From contig CM035164.1 in assembly GCA_020205615.1 (NCBI GenBank), positions 4,901,665 to 4,965,664 of the forward strand: a stretch of DNA of 64,000 bases. Direction: 5' to 3'. A program made the translations under genes and the position numbers. Positions 12,600-23,567 of the stretch are shown piece after piece. The notes beneath the pieces are model-generated. The model worked only from the letters and a program-made list of their open reading frames with translations, made no database searches and was not told where the DNA came from. This stretch comes from Panax quinquefolius. Lineage: Eukaryota > Streptophyta > Magnoliopsida > Apiales > Araliaceae. Numbering within the stretch: position 1 is the stretch's first letter; every line of letters starts with the position of its first letter.

Positions 12600-12805
12600 T
12601 CATCCTCGGTCTAAATGATGATATAACGAGAATATCTTTGGCCCGTGCAAAAGATGAATGATTATATGATGAATATCTTTGGCCGTAGTCAAAGATGAAT
12701 GATTTTATGATGAATATCTTTTTCCGTAGTGCAAAAATGAGCAGTGTTTAGATGAACATGATTAATTTGGTGAATATCTTTGGCTTTGTAGTGCAAAGAT
12801 GAATA
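12600..12805 (+). repeat. Hairpin-forming ATCTTTG/CAAAGAT repeat array in the solo LTR
   Basis: Units contain GAATATCTTTGGC, a short spacer, then GCAAAGATGAATG. The 7-bp arms can pair with about ten bases in the loop. About four units are present. Confidence 0.7.
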
Positions 12806-13374
12806 TTTGATTTATGATGTATATTGATTGATGTTCTGAGGATAAAATATCGATAATGGACTTTTAAATTCATAGATGATAGTAGATTTCATTCTCTACT
12901 TAACTCTTCAATGAATTGTTGTTTCCATTATGATTGTTGATCTAAAACTTGTTGTCTATTGTATTCTATCGATTTTCCTGTTGAAGACTAAGGATAATTT
13001 GTTGTACATTATCTTAGTCATAATATTCTTTCTTGGGCTAGTTGAGCTCACCCTTTTCTTTTTGTTCCATTTTTCTTCTCGAGAGGCGAGAATATAGCGG
13101 GAACTAGTCGGGGTGTGGAGTAATGGTTTAAGGCAGTTGTTTTAGTAGTCCTCACTATTTTGTAAAATAGTGTATCAATAATTGTAATGAGGACTTATTT
13201 GAGTTTGGATATTATACAGAAGACAATATTTGTATTTAAACTTCGAGTTTATGTGTTGTCGTATTTTACCCACGACAATTGTATTAATGAAGTTGTAGTT
13301 GTTTCTGTACCATGTATTTGGCGACTCAGAATAGGTTGATTGGATTGGACCTATTTTGGGGGCGTCACAAGATA

Positions 13375-13564
13375 GGTCAAGGTCTAATTTCTCTGGAGTC
13401 AAGTTTAAACGTTGAGCACAAGTAGGAGAGATAAAAGAATGGGTAGAGCCGGTATCTAATAAGGTATAAACTTCACAAGAGTTTATGATTAGCTTACCCG
13501 TGATCACCTCGTTTGGGTTCCTCCCACTTTGACCAGTCACGACAAATGCTCTTCCAAGAACTGT
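13375..13564 (-). pseudogene. pol: Element B protease N-terminal half, active site intact
   Basis: Minus-strand frame in 13175-13669 reads LIINSCEVYTLLDTGSTHSF, with the retropepsin Asp-Thr-Gly triad at 13448-13456. It is the only copy in the window where I can read this triad: A and C are shifted, G reads DTR and H reads DTW. The domain is cut by the solo LTR at 13370. Confidence 0.85.
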
Positions 13565-14729
13565 TGATTTTGACTTTTCTGGGACAGCCTTTTGAGTCAC
13601 CATCCATCTTTGGACTTGGTTTATTCTGATTCTGATCTGATCTCGGCGATATGTCCTTCCTTTCCACAACTATAGCATACCTTGAACTGTTGTGGACAGT
13701 TTGGGCTGATATGTCCTTCTTTTCTACATTTATAGCATACGACCGGTGGTCGTTCTCCTCCCTTAGAACCAATTGCTGCTGGTGTTGACGTCTTCACATT
13801 GTCATTGTTGAATCTCTTCTTTTTAAAATCTCCCCCCAACTCGTTTCTTCTATTTTCATGGCCACGATTACCACCAGAGTGGTTACCGCTTTTGTCCGAG
13901 TGTTTTTCTCCCCGCTGGTTTTCATTGCTCCGATGACTGCTGCCACCGGCATGACCCTGGTTGCGGTCCCTTGGTTGAACGTACTAGATATCTCGCTCTA
14001 ATAATTGAGCCATGTTGACAACATCTGAATATAAAGAAAATTTATGAGAGATAAGATATTGCCGAATCTCGGGTTTTAAACCTCTCAGAAAAATCCTCGT
14101 CATTCGTTCCTCATTCTCCACCAAATGAGGTGCAAACCTGGATAACTCTGCGAACTTCGCCTCGTATTGGGACACTGTCATGTTGTTTTGTTCTAGTCTA
14201 ATAAATTATACCTCCTTTATATGGCGAATACTTTCAGGAAAGTATTTTTCGTTGAAAAGTTTCTGAAACGTTTCCCAAGACATGCTTAGTCTTGGTGGTC
14301 GGGTCCGTTTCACCGAATCCCACTGAGATGGTCCGCTTCGCCACGGAACATAAAGGTGGCGAATGGAACCTTCTGTTCCTCCGTGCATCCCAAGACATCG
14401 AATATCTTGGTAATTTGTTTGACCCGCGTTTTTCGCCATGATCGGATCCGAATTTCCCTTAAATTACGGTGGTCCCGACTCTTTGAAGCTGCTTCATTTG
14501 TAACAAAGTCGCGCATTGCTAGCATTTCCACCGTATTTTGAGCACGAGTCTCCTCAATACGGTTTTGCATGAGCTGCAAAAGCTCCTAAACATCCCTTCG
14601 TTCATAAATGCGCTTTCGGCGGTGTTGTTTACTGGGAGGAATATTGCCTTCTGTTGCGTTCTCATGGGTGGTGATTAAAGGTGTTTCCATGGTCTCATTA
14701 ACTCCACCGTTAATATTCTCAGCTGCCAT
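13565..14729 (-). pseudogene. gag: Element B gag, frameshifted, two zinc knuckles
   Basis: The likely start is complementary to 14727-14729 (MAAENINGGVNETMETP). This N-terminus differs from A and H but resembles C and D (MSNENINKGVNETVEMP), so B, C and D form a second gag subfamily. Two CCHC knuckles, [14 protein letters not shown] and CYSCGKEGHIAEI, lie in the open part 13621-13839; the last cysteine of the second is lost. A capsid fragment with MTVSQYEAKFAELSRFAPHL is at 13984-14181. Confidence 0.85.
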
Positions 14730-14894
14730 CTTAAATACTGCCACAAAATAAGGGTTAATTAAACAAATGAACATATCACATATTAACCATATGCTTAGGC
14801 CGACCAACAATTAAGCTTAGGTATGACACCTTTAGCGAAAAGATTAATCGTCTCTCCCTCCTAGTTCTATTCCCGATCTCATGAGGAGACCATA
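14730..14894 (-). other. Element B leader with the primer site deleted
   Basis: Compared with C (20566-20750) the leader is alike, with the GAGATCGGGAATAGAACTAGG block, but about 24 bases holding the tRNA-like primer site are missing between the leader and the LTR end at 14895. Confidence 0.7.
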
Positions 14895-15424
14895 TGTGGC
14901 GCCCCCAAAATAGGTCCATTCCATCCAACCCATTACGAGTGCCAAATACATGGTGCGAAATAACTACAACTTTATTATTACAACATATAAAGCTGTGAGT
15001 TTAAATACGAGATATTGCCATCTAGACAATATCCACACGCAAATAAATCCCCATCATAATTATTGATACATTATTTTACAAAAATGGTGAGGACTACTAA
15101 ACAACTCTCTCTAGAACCTTCATTCCATACCCCAGCTAGTACTCGCTACATTCTCGCCTCCACGAGAAGAAAAATGGAACAACAAGGAAAAGGGCCTAGC
15201 CCGTAAATAATATTATGACTAAGATAATATACAACAAATTATCGTTAGTCTTCAACGAGGGGAAAAATCTAATAGAATCTGATAGACAACAAATTTTAAA
15301 TCAATATTCGCATGTTAGAAATAATAATTCATTAGAAAAGTTAAGTAGAGAATGCAAACTAATATCTTCTATATATGAATTTAAAAGTTCATCGTCGATA
15401 TTTTATCCTGTAACATCAATCAAT

Positions 15425-15650
15425 ATACATCGGAATCAAATATTCATCTTTGCACTTCTCTGAGCGAAGATATTCATCGATTAGTCGTGTTCATCTAAAA
15501 CACTGTTCATCTTTGCACTACTGGGCCAAAGATATTAATCGATTAGTCGTATTTCATCTCAACACTGTTCATCATCTTTGCACTACGGGCCAAAGATATT
15601 CATCAAGAAATCATTCATCTTTGCACTTCTGGGCAAAGATATTCAATAAT
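15425..15650 (-). repeat. Hairpin repeat array of L2
   Basis: Three to four units with AAAGATATTCATC and TTCATCTTTGCAC, the reverse complement of the array at 12600-12805. Confidence 0.7.
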
Positions 15651-15879
15651 ATCATCATTTAAGGCGAGGATGATGAAAAATATTTTAAAAAAGCGAATCG
15701 GTGAAACAAAATGACAAGGATTAAGGATTAAGGATTCGTACTTTGTTTTATCCATGTTCAAAAATACCTCAAAAATAATCATAGTGGTGTAAAATTCGAG
15801 AATGATCAAAACATGGATCTGATCAAAGCTAGTATCCGAATAGATATTTTGGACAAAAAAAGAAATTTTATTGAATAAT

Positions 15880-16070
15880 TGAATAGTGAATGTCGTATCG
15901 TGAATAGTCTTGAGTATCGTAAATAGTAACTCAGACACCAAAAGATAGAAATTTCTGAAAGAAACATCTTCGCTGACTTCGTGAATAGTACTCGTGAATA
16001 GTAACTCATGAATAGTAACTCGTGAATAGTAACTCATGAATAGTAACTCATGAATAGTAACCTTGAGCAT
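15880..16070 (-). repeat. 15-bp repeat array of L2
   Basis: Repeated GAATAGTAACTCATG and GAATAGTAACTCGTG units, about eight to ten, with degenerate ends. Confidence 0.75.
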
Positions 16071-16324
16071 GGAAAAGTTCCAAATTTGATAAAAAGTTTC
16101 AACCGATATTTGACATAATGATATTGAAGAAATAATATCATTTGAGAAGAAAATAACATCCACTTACCTCGAAAAGCGAGTACTTAGTTGAAACAGGATA
16201 TAGGCTATGACTTGAACTTGCAGTAGTATAGCAATACTCAAAATACTCACAAGAATACGCTCGATAATATAGAGAGAGAAAACTTCAGTTTCTGGTGTGA
16301 TTTTCAATTCTAACCTAAGCACCC

Positions 16325-16332
16325 TATTTATA
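16325..16332 (-). promoter_or_regulatory. TATA box of L2
   Basis: Minus-strand TATAAATA upstream of the GTTAGAATTGAAAATCACAC block conserved in most of these LTRs. Confidence 0.6.
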
Positions 16333-17701
16333 GGAAATTGCTTAGAACACCAAAGCAGAAAATTGAATATAATAATATTATTTATAAACAAAATTCCTTA
16401 GCCCACCTTTGAAATCTGATTTCAGCCATAGCACATGTTAAATGAGGTTCACAAACTCACCAAAAATGTTTTTCTCAAAATAATTAATTAAAACTCCCAA
16501 AAATCAATTATTTCGGAACTCCAAAACTTCAATAATTCATAATAAATAGCCCTTTTATCAGAAAATTCGAATCTCGCGAGTTTTTATAGGAAATTCAATT
16601 CTCTACAACTTTGCAGAAGAACGTTTTTCCAAATTCCAAACATAAATTGACCGAAATCCACAAGCAGTCGATTTTGTTATAATCAAATTTCGATCGAGAA
16701 ATGGGATCCTGACACACAAAACATGTGTTAATCATTTGATGCCACAAAAATACTCTTCCTCCTCATATACTCATATATCCCACATTCATTATAAAAATAT
16801 CATAGATTAATATATTATTAAAATAATATATTTAAATGAATTATTTTATCGAAAAAGATAAAATAATAATTTTCAACAATTGTCATTTTAAAATTTTCTC
16901 CATCTATATCCACATAAAATCAATATTTTCCTCATCATATAAATCAATAATTAATTATTCACAAATAATATTACTGAGAATCACGATCTTGCATGACCCG
17001 GTAGTTCGAGAAAGAGGGCTTTCGATAAGAATCTCTCTCTTCTTGGCGCTTGATTAGGTGACCAAACCTCTCCTTAAATGCAGAACTTTCTAGACATTGC
17101 CAATAATGTTTTCTAATAATATTATTAGGATAATATGAATTATTGCTCAGATAATGGAAAATCTTGTGTAATGACAATTTATTGAAACAACGATAATATA
17201 AAATATTAATGCGGCAATTATTGAATCGATAAAATAAAATCTTTGAGCGATAATTCTTGTAACAATTATTAAGTAGTGCCTTCTTACGTAAGAATCAATA
17301 ATTGGTGCAATCGTGTCTTCTTATTGACAACGGCGTATTAGTGTGTTTTAACCAGGGTAAGGGTATTTAACGATGATTAGCGGTAACAACTATCTGCAGT
17401 TATTTATAAATAACTTATATTTATCGTTTTCTATATCCAATCACTTTTTAGTTATGGGGCCCACAGAAAGCTGCTGCGGCAGGTAAATGCGAATATTCCC
17501 CGACGATCTGAATATTCCACGACGAAAGCGAATATTCCCGATAATAATGAATATTTTATCACCACTTGCTTATTTAAAATATTTGCGCATTTTACCCATA
17601 ACTAACCACATTAATCAAATCCACCCTTACTATTTCAAAATAATAAATAAAGGAAATTCCTTTTATTTAAAAAATTCGAGGTCTTCTGACCTCCCCTCCT
17701 T

Positions 17702-18700
17702 ATGAAATTTCGTCCTCGAAATTGGCGTGCGTACACAGTGTTTGAAAAGATGAGAATACCTCGCTTTCATTTTAGTTTCCAACTCCCGGTCATTTCCTCG
17801 ATAGCATGGTTTCTCCACAAAACTTTAACTTGTGGTATGACCTTCCCGTACGTAGGACATGCTCCTTCCTTCTATCAAAATCTTGGCGGTACCTCTTCAT
17901 ACGTTAAGTCTTGGCTATCTCGTGGGTTCTAACTTCGATAGCGTAGTTAAGATTCGTCCACATATTTACGTAACATCGATACGTGAAAAGCGTTATGAAC
18001 ACGCGCGTCGTACTTGGCGGTAAAAGCGAGTCTATAGGCCGCGATTCCTATTCGATCGAGAATTTCAAATGGATTAATAAATCGAAGGTTTGAGCTTTCC
18101 TCACCTCACCGATTCTCTCGCTTTTGAAATAACAACTTCTTGCACCTCCTTCTTCAAATTCATCAGCTCCGGTGTGTAGCTTGAACAACTTTAACTTTAT
18201 CGATTAAAGTCGATTATACTCGTATATCATCACGTGGGTAACTAGAGTTTTCATCTCCATCTCTATTATTTGTAAATTATTCGAAATGAGTCTTTGTGAT
18301 ATCATTTTCGTGCTTGTATATCGATCTTCTACTCAACACACGTCGGCTACCACGTTAAGCTTTTTCGAGGATGGCGTGGTCGGAACATGTCTTTGAAATG
18401 AGTCTCTCTTGAGTTCTTGAAGCTCTTCCCACGTTTCCTTGCTCCATTCGAATTTTGTATCTCTACGAGTCAATTTGCGTTAATGGAATAGCGATTCGAG
18501 AATATCCTTCAACGAATCTCGATAATAACCAACTAAGCCTGAAAGCTACGTATTTCGATTCTGAAGCTTAGGTTGTTCTCATTGTGACTCATATCGACCT
18601 TGGATATGCGTTACTGATGACACTATCGGTTTAATATCGCATGCGAATATGGTGTCCCTACGGAGAATCGGCTTTGGTGCATTCCACAAAAAGTCACGGA
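17702..18700 (-). pseudogene. pol: Internal C pol remnants (chromodomain, integrase tail, linkers)
   Basis: Recognisable blocks: chromodomain tail 17702-17930, integrase C-terminus 17930-18120, RNase H to integrase linker 18125-18240, an RNase H edge 18300-18380 and the RT/RNase H boundary 18400-18560. No frame of useful length survives. The stretch 18590-18690 has no clear counterpart in B. Confidence 0.65.
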
Positions 18701-19380
18701 TAAAGGCTCGGTACCAAATTCTATAGTTGAATTTTTAACTCACGAAGTTCAATAGGAGCCATTCGATATGAGATTTTAGAAATGAGTTTTGTCTGGGGTT
18801 CAAATTCGATACAAAATTTAATATCGATCTTTGGGAGTAAGCGAGAAATTCTTGAAATCGTCGGGAAAAATCAATAACAATAGGAATATTATTCAAATCG
18901 GCGTGTCTTTATTCAAATCCATAACATGGACTAAGAAAACTTGACATCCGTAATAAGCGAATGACTTCATGGCTTGATATGAAAATGTTTGACTGATGGT
19001 TTGATTGCTTGAATTGAATAATGAGTTGCTTAGGAATATGAAAACTAATGACCTTACGAAAAGAAATCAATTTTGGCGTGATGAGTAGTTAACCTTAAAA
19101 TCACATCAAAAGCAAATATCTCTATAGAAATAAGGTTAACGGTAATGTGATAGTGCTGACTGAATCAAGCAAGATTTTTAAACAACGGATGTAATGAAAG
19201 TTTCTCTAATGGAGTCTCCATAAATAGGTCAAAGTTTAATTTCTCGTAGTCGAGTTCAAGCGTTTGGCGCAAGCAAAGAGATAAAGAATGGGTAGAAGCA
19301 AAGGTATCTAGTAAGGTATAAACTTTGCAAGAATTTATAATTAACTAACCCGTGCTAACCGTTCGGGTTCTCGCATTTTA
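18701..19380 (-). pseudogene. pol: Internal C protease region, active site lost
   Basis: Follows B from the RT N-terminal edge (CGAATGGCTCCTATTGAAC near 18740-18770) through the protease. At about 19290-19320 the aspartate-threonine pair is followed by shifted sequence instead of glycine. Confidence 0.65.
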
Positions 19381-20565
19381 ATGGGGTCACGACAAAGCGC
19401 TCTTCGAGGAATCGTTGACTTTGACTTTTACGGGACATCCTTTTGAGTCACCATTCATTTGAATTTGGGTTTCGATATCGTCTGATCTCGGCGATATGTC
19501 CTTCTTTTCCACAATTATAGCATACCTTAAAGCTGTTGTGGGCGGTTTGGTACGATATATCCCTCTTTCCCGCATTTGTAACATCTGACCAGATGGTCTT
19601 TCTCCTCCCTTGGAACCCGATTGCTCTTGGCGTTGAGCGTCTTCACATGGTCGTTGTTGAATCTCCTCTTTTAAAATCTCTCTCTGACTCGCTTCTTCTA
19701 TTTTTCGTGGCCACGATTACCACCGGAGTGGTACAGCCTTTGTCAAGTATTCTTCTTTCTCCATTTGGTTATCGTTATTACGATGGTACTTTATCTTTGG
19801 TATGATCACTGGTTATGGTCCCTCGGTTGAGCGTACTCGTTATCTCATTTCTAACAATGAGCCCATTGACAACATCTGAATAGAGAAAATTTATGAGAAA
19901 TGAGATCTTGGCGTATCTTAGGGTTTCAAACCTCTCGAAACATCGCGTCATCGTTCCTCATTCTCCACCGAATGAGGTGCTGAACTGGATAACTCATGAA
20001 CTTAGCCTCATCTTTGGGACCGCCGTCGTGTTATTACTGCTCCATTCTAATAAACTCCACTTCCTTCGTATAGCCGAATACTTTCGGGGAAGTACTTGTC
20101 ATTATTTATTTCTGAAGCGTCTCTCATGACATCTTGAGTGCAATTTGGATGGAGTGCGCTTCCTGATTCCCACCGATGTCTGCCCTCGTTACTGAACATA
20201 AAAGTAGCGAATGGAACTTTACGTTCCTCCGTGCATCGAGACATCGAATATCTTGGTAATTTGTTTGACCCGCGTCTCGCCTTTGATCGGATCGGCTTTC
20301 CCGAGTGCAGTGGTCCCGACTCTTTGAAGCTTGCTTGTTGTGACCACAGTGAATTGCTATCATTTCCTCTTGTATTTTGAACACGAGTCTCCTAAATGCG
20401 ATTTTGCATGAGCGCAAAAAGCTTCTAAACATCCCTCGTTCATCATGCTTTCGATTGGTGTTGTTCACGGGAGGTACATTGTCGACTGTTGCACGTTCTC
20501 CTCGTTGGTAAATCTGGCATCTCCACGGTCTCATTTACTCCTTTATTAATATTCTCATTCGACAT
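19381..20565 (-). pseudogene. gag: Internal C gag, frameshifted
   Basis: Gag start complementary to 20563-20565. A zinc-knuckle region is present at about 19500-19590 but not in one frame. Capsid sequences at 19890-20160 match B at 13990-14240. Confidence 0.75.
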
Positions 20566-20750
20566 TCTCAAAATCTTATCATAAAACAAGGGTTAATTAA
20601 GGAAATCGATATATCACATAATATCCTATATCTTGACCAACTAACAAATAAGCTTAGGTAGGACACCTTAGCGAAGGATTTACTCGTCTCTCCCTCTAGT
20701 TCTATTCCCGATCTCATGAGGAGATCGTATCCTAAGCTACGATACCAAGC
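20566..20750 (-). other. Internal C leader with primer binding site
   Basis: Best-preserved primer site of the array: minus strand TGGTATCGTAGCTTAGG from 20747 downward, three bases inside the LTR end. The arms ATCGTA and TACGAT around GCTTAGGA form an inverted repeat that overlaps the site. Confidence 0.7.
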
Positions 20751-21334
20751 TGTGGCGCCCCAAAATAGGTCCATTCCATCCAACCCTGTGGCAGCCCAAA
20801 ATAGGTCCATTCCATCCGACCCATTACGAGTCGCCAAATCGTGAATGCGAAACAACTACAACTTTATTATCACAACAATAAAGCTGTGAGTTTAAATACA
20901 AATATTATCTTACAGACAATATTTATACTCAAATAAATCCTCATCACATTTATTGATACATTATTTTACAATAATGGTGAGGACTACTAAACAACTCTCT
21001 CTAGAACCTTCATTCCATACCCAGGCTAGTACTCATTACATTCTAGCCTCACGAGAAGAAAAATGGAACAACAAGGAAAAGGGTGAGCTCAACTAGCCCG
21101 ATAAAGAATGTTATGACTAAGATAATATCTGACAAATTATCGTTAGTCTCCAACGAGGAAAAATCGATAGAATCTGATGAATGACAAGTTTTGGATCAAT
21201 ATTAGCGCGTGAAATAATAATTCATAGAAGAGTTACGTAGAGAATGAAATCTACTATAATCTATGAATTTAACGGTCCATCATCGATATTTTATCCTGTA
21301 ACATCAATCGATATTCATCTCGAATCAAATATTC

Positions 21335-21595
21335 ATCTTTTACTTACTGAGCCGAAAGATATTCATCAATCGGTCGTATTCATCTCAAACACTGTTCATC
21401 TTTGCACTAAAGGCCAAAGATATTCATCGATCGGTCGTATTCATTTAAACACTGTTCATCTTTGCACTAAAGGCCAAAGATATTCATCGATCGGTCGTAT
21501 TCATTTAAACACTGTTCATCTTTGCCTGCTACTGGGCAAAGATATTCTTGAAATCATTCATCTTTGCCTTCTGGGCCGAAGATATTCAATAATAT
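21335..21595 (-). repeat. Hairpin repeat array of L3 with perfect 60-bp units
   Basis: Exact 60-bp periodicity from 21392 to about 21525: the 21421-21480 unit is repeated without change up to about 21525. It is the most homogeneous array of this type in the window. Confidence 0.85.
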
Positions 21596-22294
21596 CATCA
21601 TTTAAGGCGAGGATGATGAAAAATATTTTAAAAAAAGCGAATCGATTGAAACAAAATGACAAGGATTAAGGATTAAGGATTAGTACTTTGTTTTATCCAT
21701 GTCAAAAATACCTCAAAAATAATCGTAGTGGTGTAAAATTGAGAATGATCAAAACATGGATCTGATCAAAGCTAGTATCCGAATAGATATTTTAAGGCGA
21801 AAGAAAAATTTTCATTTTTAGATTGAATAGTCTTAGTGATCGTGAATAGTGTCAGTATCGTGAATAGTCTTAGTATATCGTGAATAGTAACTCAGACACC
21901 CAAAGATAGAAATTCCACAAAAAAAAAAACATCTTCACGCTTCATGAATAGTACTCGTGAATAGTAACTTCGTGAATAGTAACTCATGAATAGTAACTTC
22001 GTGAATAGTAACTCATGAATAGTAACCCAGAGCATGAAAAAGTTCCAAATTTGATAAAAAGTACCGACCCGATATTTGACGTAATGATATTGAAGAATTA
22101 ATATCATTTGAGAAGAAAATAACATCCCTTACCTCGAAAGAATCGATTGCCGGAAGGAAAGGTCGGAGTGATCTTTGAATGAAACTTATCTTGAGCACAA
22201 CTCTCAAAGTATCTAAATACTCACAAAATCGCTCGATAATATAGAGAAAGAAAACTTTGTTTACGGTGTGATTTTCAATTCTAACTTAGCCCTC

Positions 22295-22302
22295 TATTTA
22301 TA
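22295..22302 (-). promoter_or_regulatory. TATA box of L3
   Basis: Minus-strand TATAAATA, followed by GAGGG and the conserved TTAGAATTGAAAATCACAC block. Confidence 0.6.
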
Positions 22303-23317
22303 GGAAAATGTTAAGCCAATAAAGCGAGACTTGACTGCTTTACTGATGGCTTTACACCGCTACTATTGCCACCCACCACATTTGAAATAAAATTCAGCAC
22401 ATTTTTCACCAACCACAAGTGGGGCCCACTCAATTCTAGAATTTTCCACCAAAATCAATTATAAACCTAATTTAGAATCAAGGCACCTCTTAAAATTCAC
22501 AACAAATCATTCGTGCATTTTAACGGTTCAAAATTTGTGGACATATACTCAACTTATGTATGTATAACATATCAAAAATTACCACAATCAGCGGTCGGAT
22601 TAAAAATTATAACCCCATGATATATCTGAAACCCACGATTTGATTTTTAATACCTCGATCAGATAAAATCTTGATAAAACACCTCAACATTAATTTCTTC
22701 ATTAATAACCACATAAATAAATCCATCATTTATATTCATATAAAATAAATATTTCCTTATCATATGAATCGATAATTAATTATTCACAAATAATATTCTG
22801 AGAATCACATTTATAATGACGAGTTGTTTCCAGGAAAGAGGGCTTTCGATAAGGATCTCTCACTTCTTGGCCTATGATTAGGTGACCAAACCTCTCCTTG
22901 AGGCAGAACTTTCTAGACATTGCCAATAATGTTATCTAATAATATTATTCAAATAATATGAATTATTGATCGATAATGGGAAATCTTGTGCGATGACAAT
23001 TATTGAACAATGATAATATAAAATATCAATAGCGACAATTATTGAATCGATAAAATAAAATATTGAGCGGTAACTCTTTGTGAAAATTATTGAGTAGTGC
23101 CTTCTTACGTAAGGATCGATAATTCAACAATCTTTGTGCAATCTGGGTGTCTTCTTCTTGTGCTGACGCGCGTATTCTTGTATTTTTAACCACGGGTATT
23201 CAGCGATCTTACTTGGTAACAACTACTGCCGTTATTTATAACCACCCAAACTTTGTCGTTTTCCTCATCAATAAACTTTCCAGTTATGGGGCCCCCACAT
23301 GCATTTGTCGTAAATGC

Positions 23318-23398
23318 GAATATTCACGAAGCGATCGAATATTCTCGACGATCACGAATATTCTGAGGCGATCTGAATATTCCACGAAACGAATATTC
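23318..23398 (-). promoter_or_regulatory. Five GAATATTC palindromes in L3
   Basis: Exact GAATATTC at 23318, 23337, 23356, 23375 and 23391, so spaced 19, 19, 19 and 16 bp. The palindrome reads the same on both strands. Confidence 0.75.
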
Positions 23399-23567
23399 CC
23401 AAGCAAAAATGAATATTTTATAACCACTTGCTTATTTTGAAATATTTGCGTATTTAACCCTTAACTATCCACATTAATCAAATCAACCCTTACTATTTCA
23501 AAATAATAAATAAAGGAAATTTCTTTTTATTTAAAAAAATTTGAGGGTCTTCTGACCTCCCTCTTAT

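Larger units (their letters stand above)
10631..13369 (+). mobile_element. Solo LTR with 5-bp target duplication AGATA
   Basis: A complete 2739-bp LTR, TGTAAGACCCCG...GGGGGCGTCACA, with no internal region on either side. It is flanked by AGATA at 10626-10630 and 13370-13374. Joining the flanks gives the continuous element-B protease region, which resembles the uninterrupted element A sequence near 3145. It carries the TATA box, the 15-bp array and the hairpin repeat array. A solo LTR is what remains when the two LTRs of an element recombine. Its orientation is opposite to the host element. Confidence 0.92.
7146..14894 (-). mobile_element. Element B: chromovirus with all domains, interrupted by a solo LTR
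   Basis: Minus-strand internal region of about 4.8 kb once the 2739-bp solo LTR is subtracted. It runs from gag (14729) to the PPT (7309-7321) and the first 163 bp of a 3' LTR, cut off by element A. The block 7146-9115 is almost the same as 33861-35815 (element F). Its upstream LTR (L2, 14895-17688) starts differently from its own 3' LTR (CAGAAGACC against TGTAAGACC), so the two LTRs are not a clean pair and recombination with the neighbouring array is likely. Confidence 0.8.
14895..17688 (-). repeat. LTR L2 (2794 bp), shared by internal regions B and C
   Basis: On the minus strand it runs from 17688, just after the C polypurine tract, to GGCGCCACA at 14895, just before the B leader. It starts CAGAAGACC where TGTAAGACC is usual. 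Its middle block (about 16400-16900, with the CCTTTTATCAGAAAATTC and ACATGTGTTAATC segments) is the type also found in the solo LTR, L5 and L6. Hairpin repeats lie at 15425-15650 and the 15-bp array at 15880-16070. The 182-codon frame at 15615-16163 is repeat-derived. Confidence 0.8.
17689..20750 (-). mobile_element. Internal region C: 3.06-kb deletion derivative
   Basis: Minus strand: PPT at 17689-17701, chromodomain and integrase C-terminus to about 18120, then three joins that skip the integrase core (the equivalent of about 7700-8700 in B), the middle of RNase H (about 8985-9315) and the RT catalytic part (about 9540-10030). Protease and gag follow, up to the gag start at 20565. Without RT and integrase cores it could only move by trans-supplied enzymes. 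D has the same three joins. Confidence 0.8.
20751..23554 (-). repeat. LTR L3 (2804 bp) between C and D
   Basis: Minus strand starts CAGAAGACC at 23554 and ends at 20751 beside the C primer site. The last 37 bp are duplicated in tandem (20751-20787 and 20788-20824, a few mismatches). Its middle block (22300-22750, with GGGGCCCACTCAATTCTAG) is the second type, shared with L4, L8 and the LTR at 59204. Hairpin repeats at 21335-21595 include a perfect 60-bp duplication. Confidence 0.8.

Noticed and set aside
15425..15650. CRISPR-like spacing of the ATCTTTG/CAAAGAT repeats
   Set aside because: The spacers are themselves repeats and the arrays lie at a fixed place in eight plant LTRs; this is a minisatellite.
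15615..16163. 182-codon minus-strand frame
   Set aside because: Made of the 15-bp array and LTR sequence (repeating YYSRVTIHELLF-like units), broken in sister LTRs.
20724..20747. tRNA gene suggested by the tRNA-like primer site
   Set aside because: Only the complement of a tRNA 3' end is present, without any cloverleaf or internal promoter boxes.
21244..21669. 141-codon frame with perfect 20-residue repeats
   Set aside because: The repeat period is exactly the 60-bp LTR minisatellite; sister LTRs do not keep the frame.
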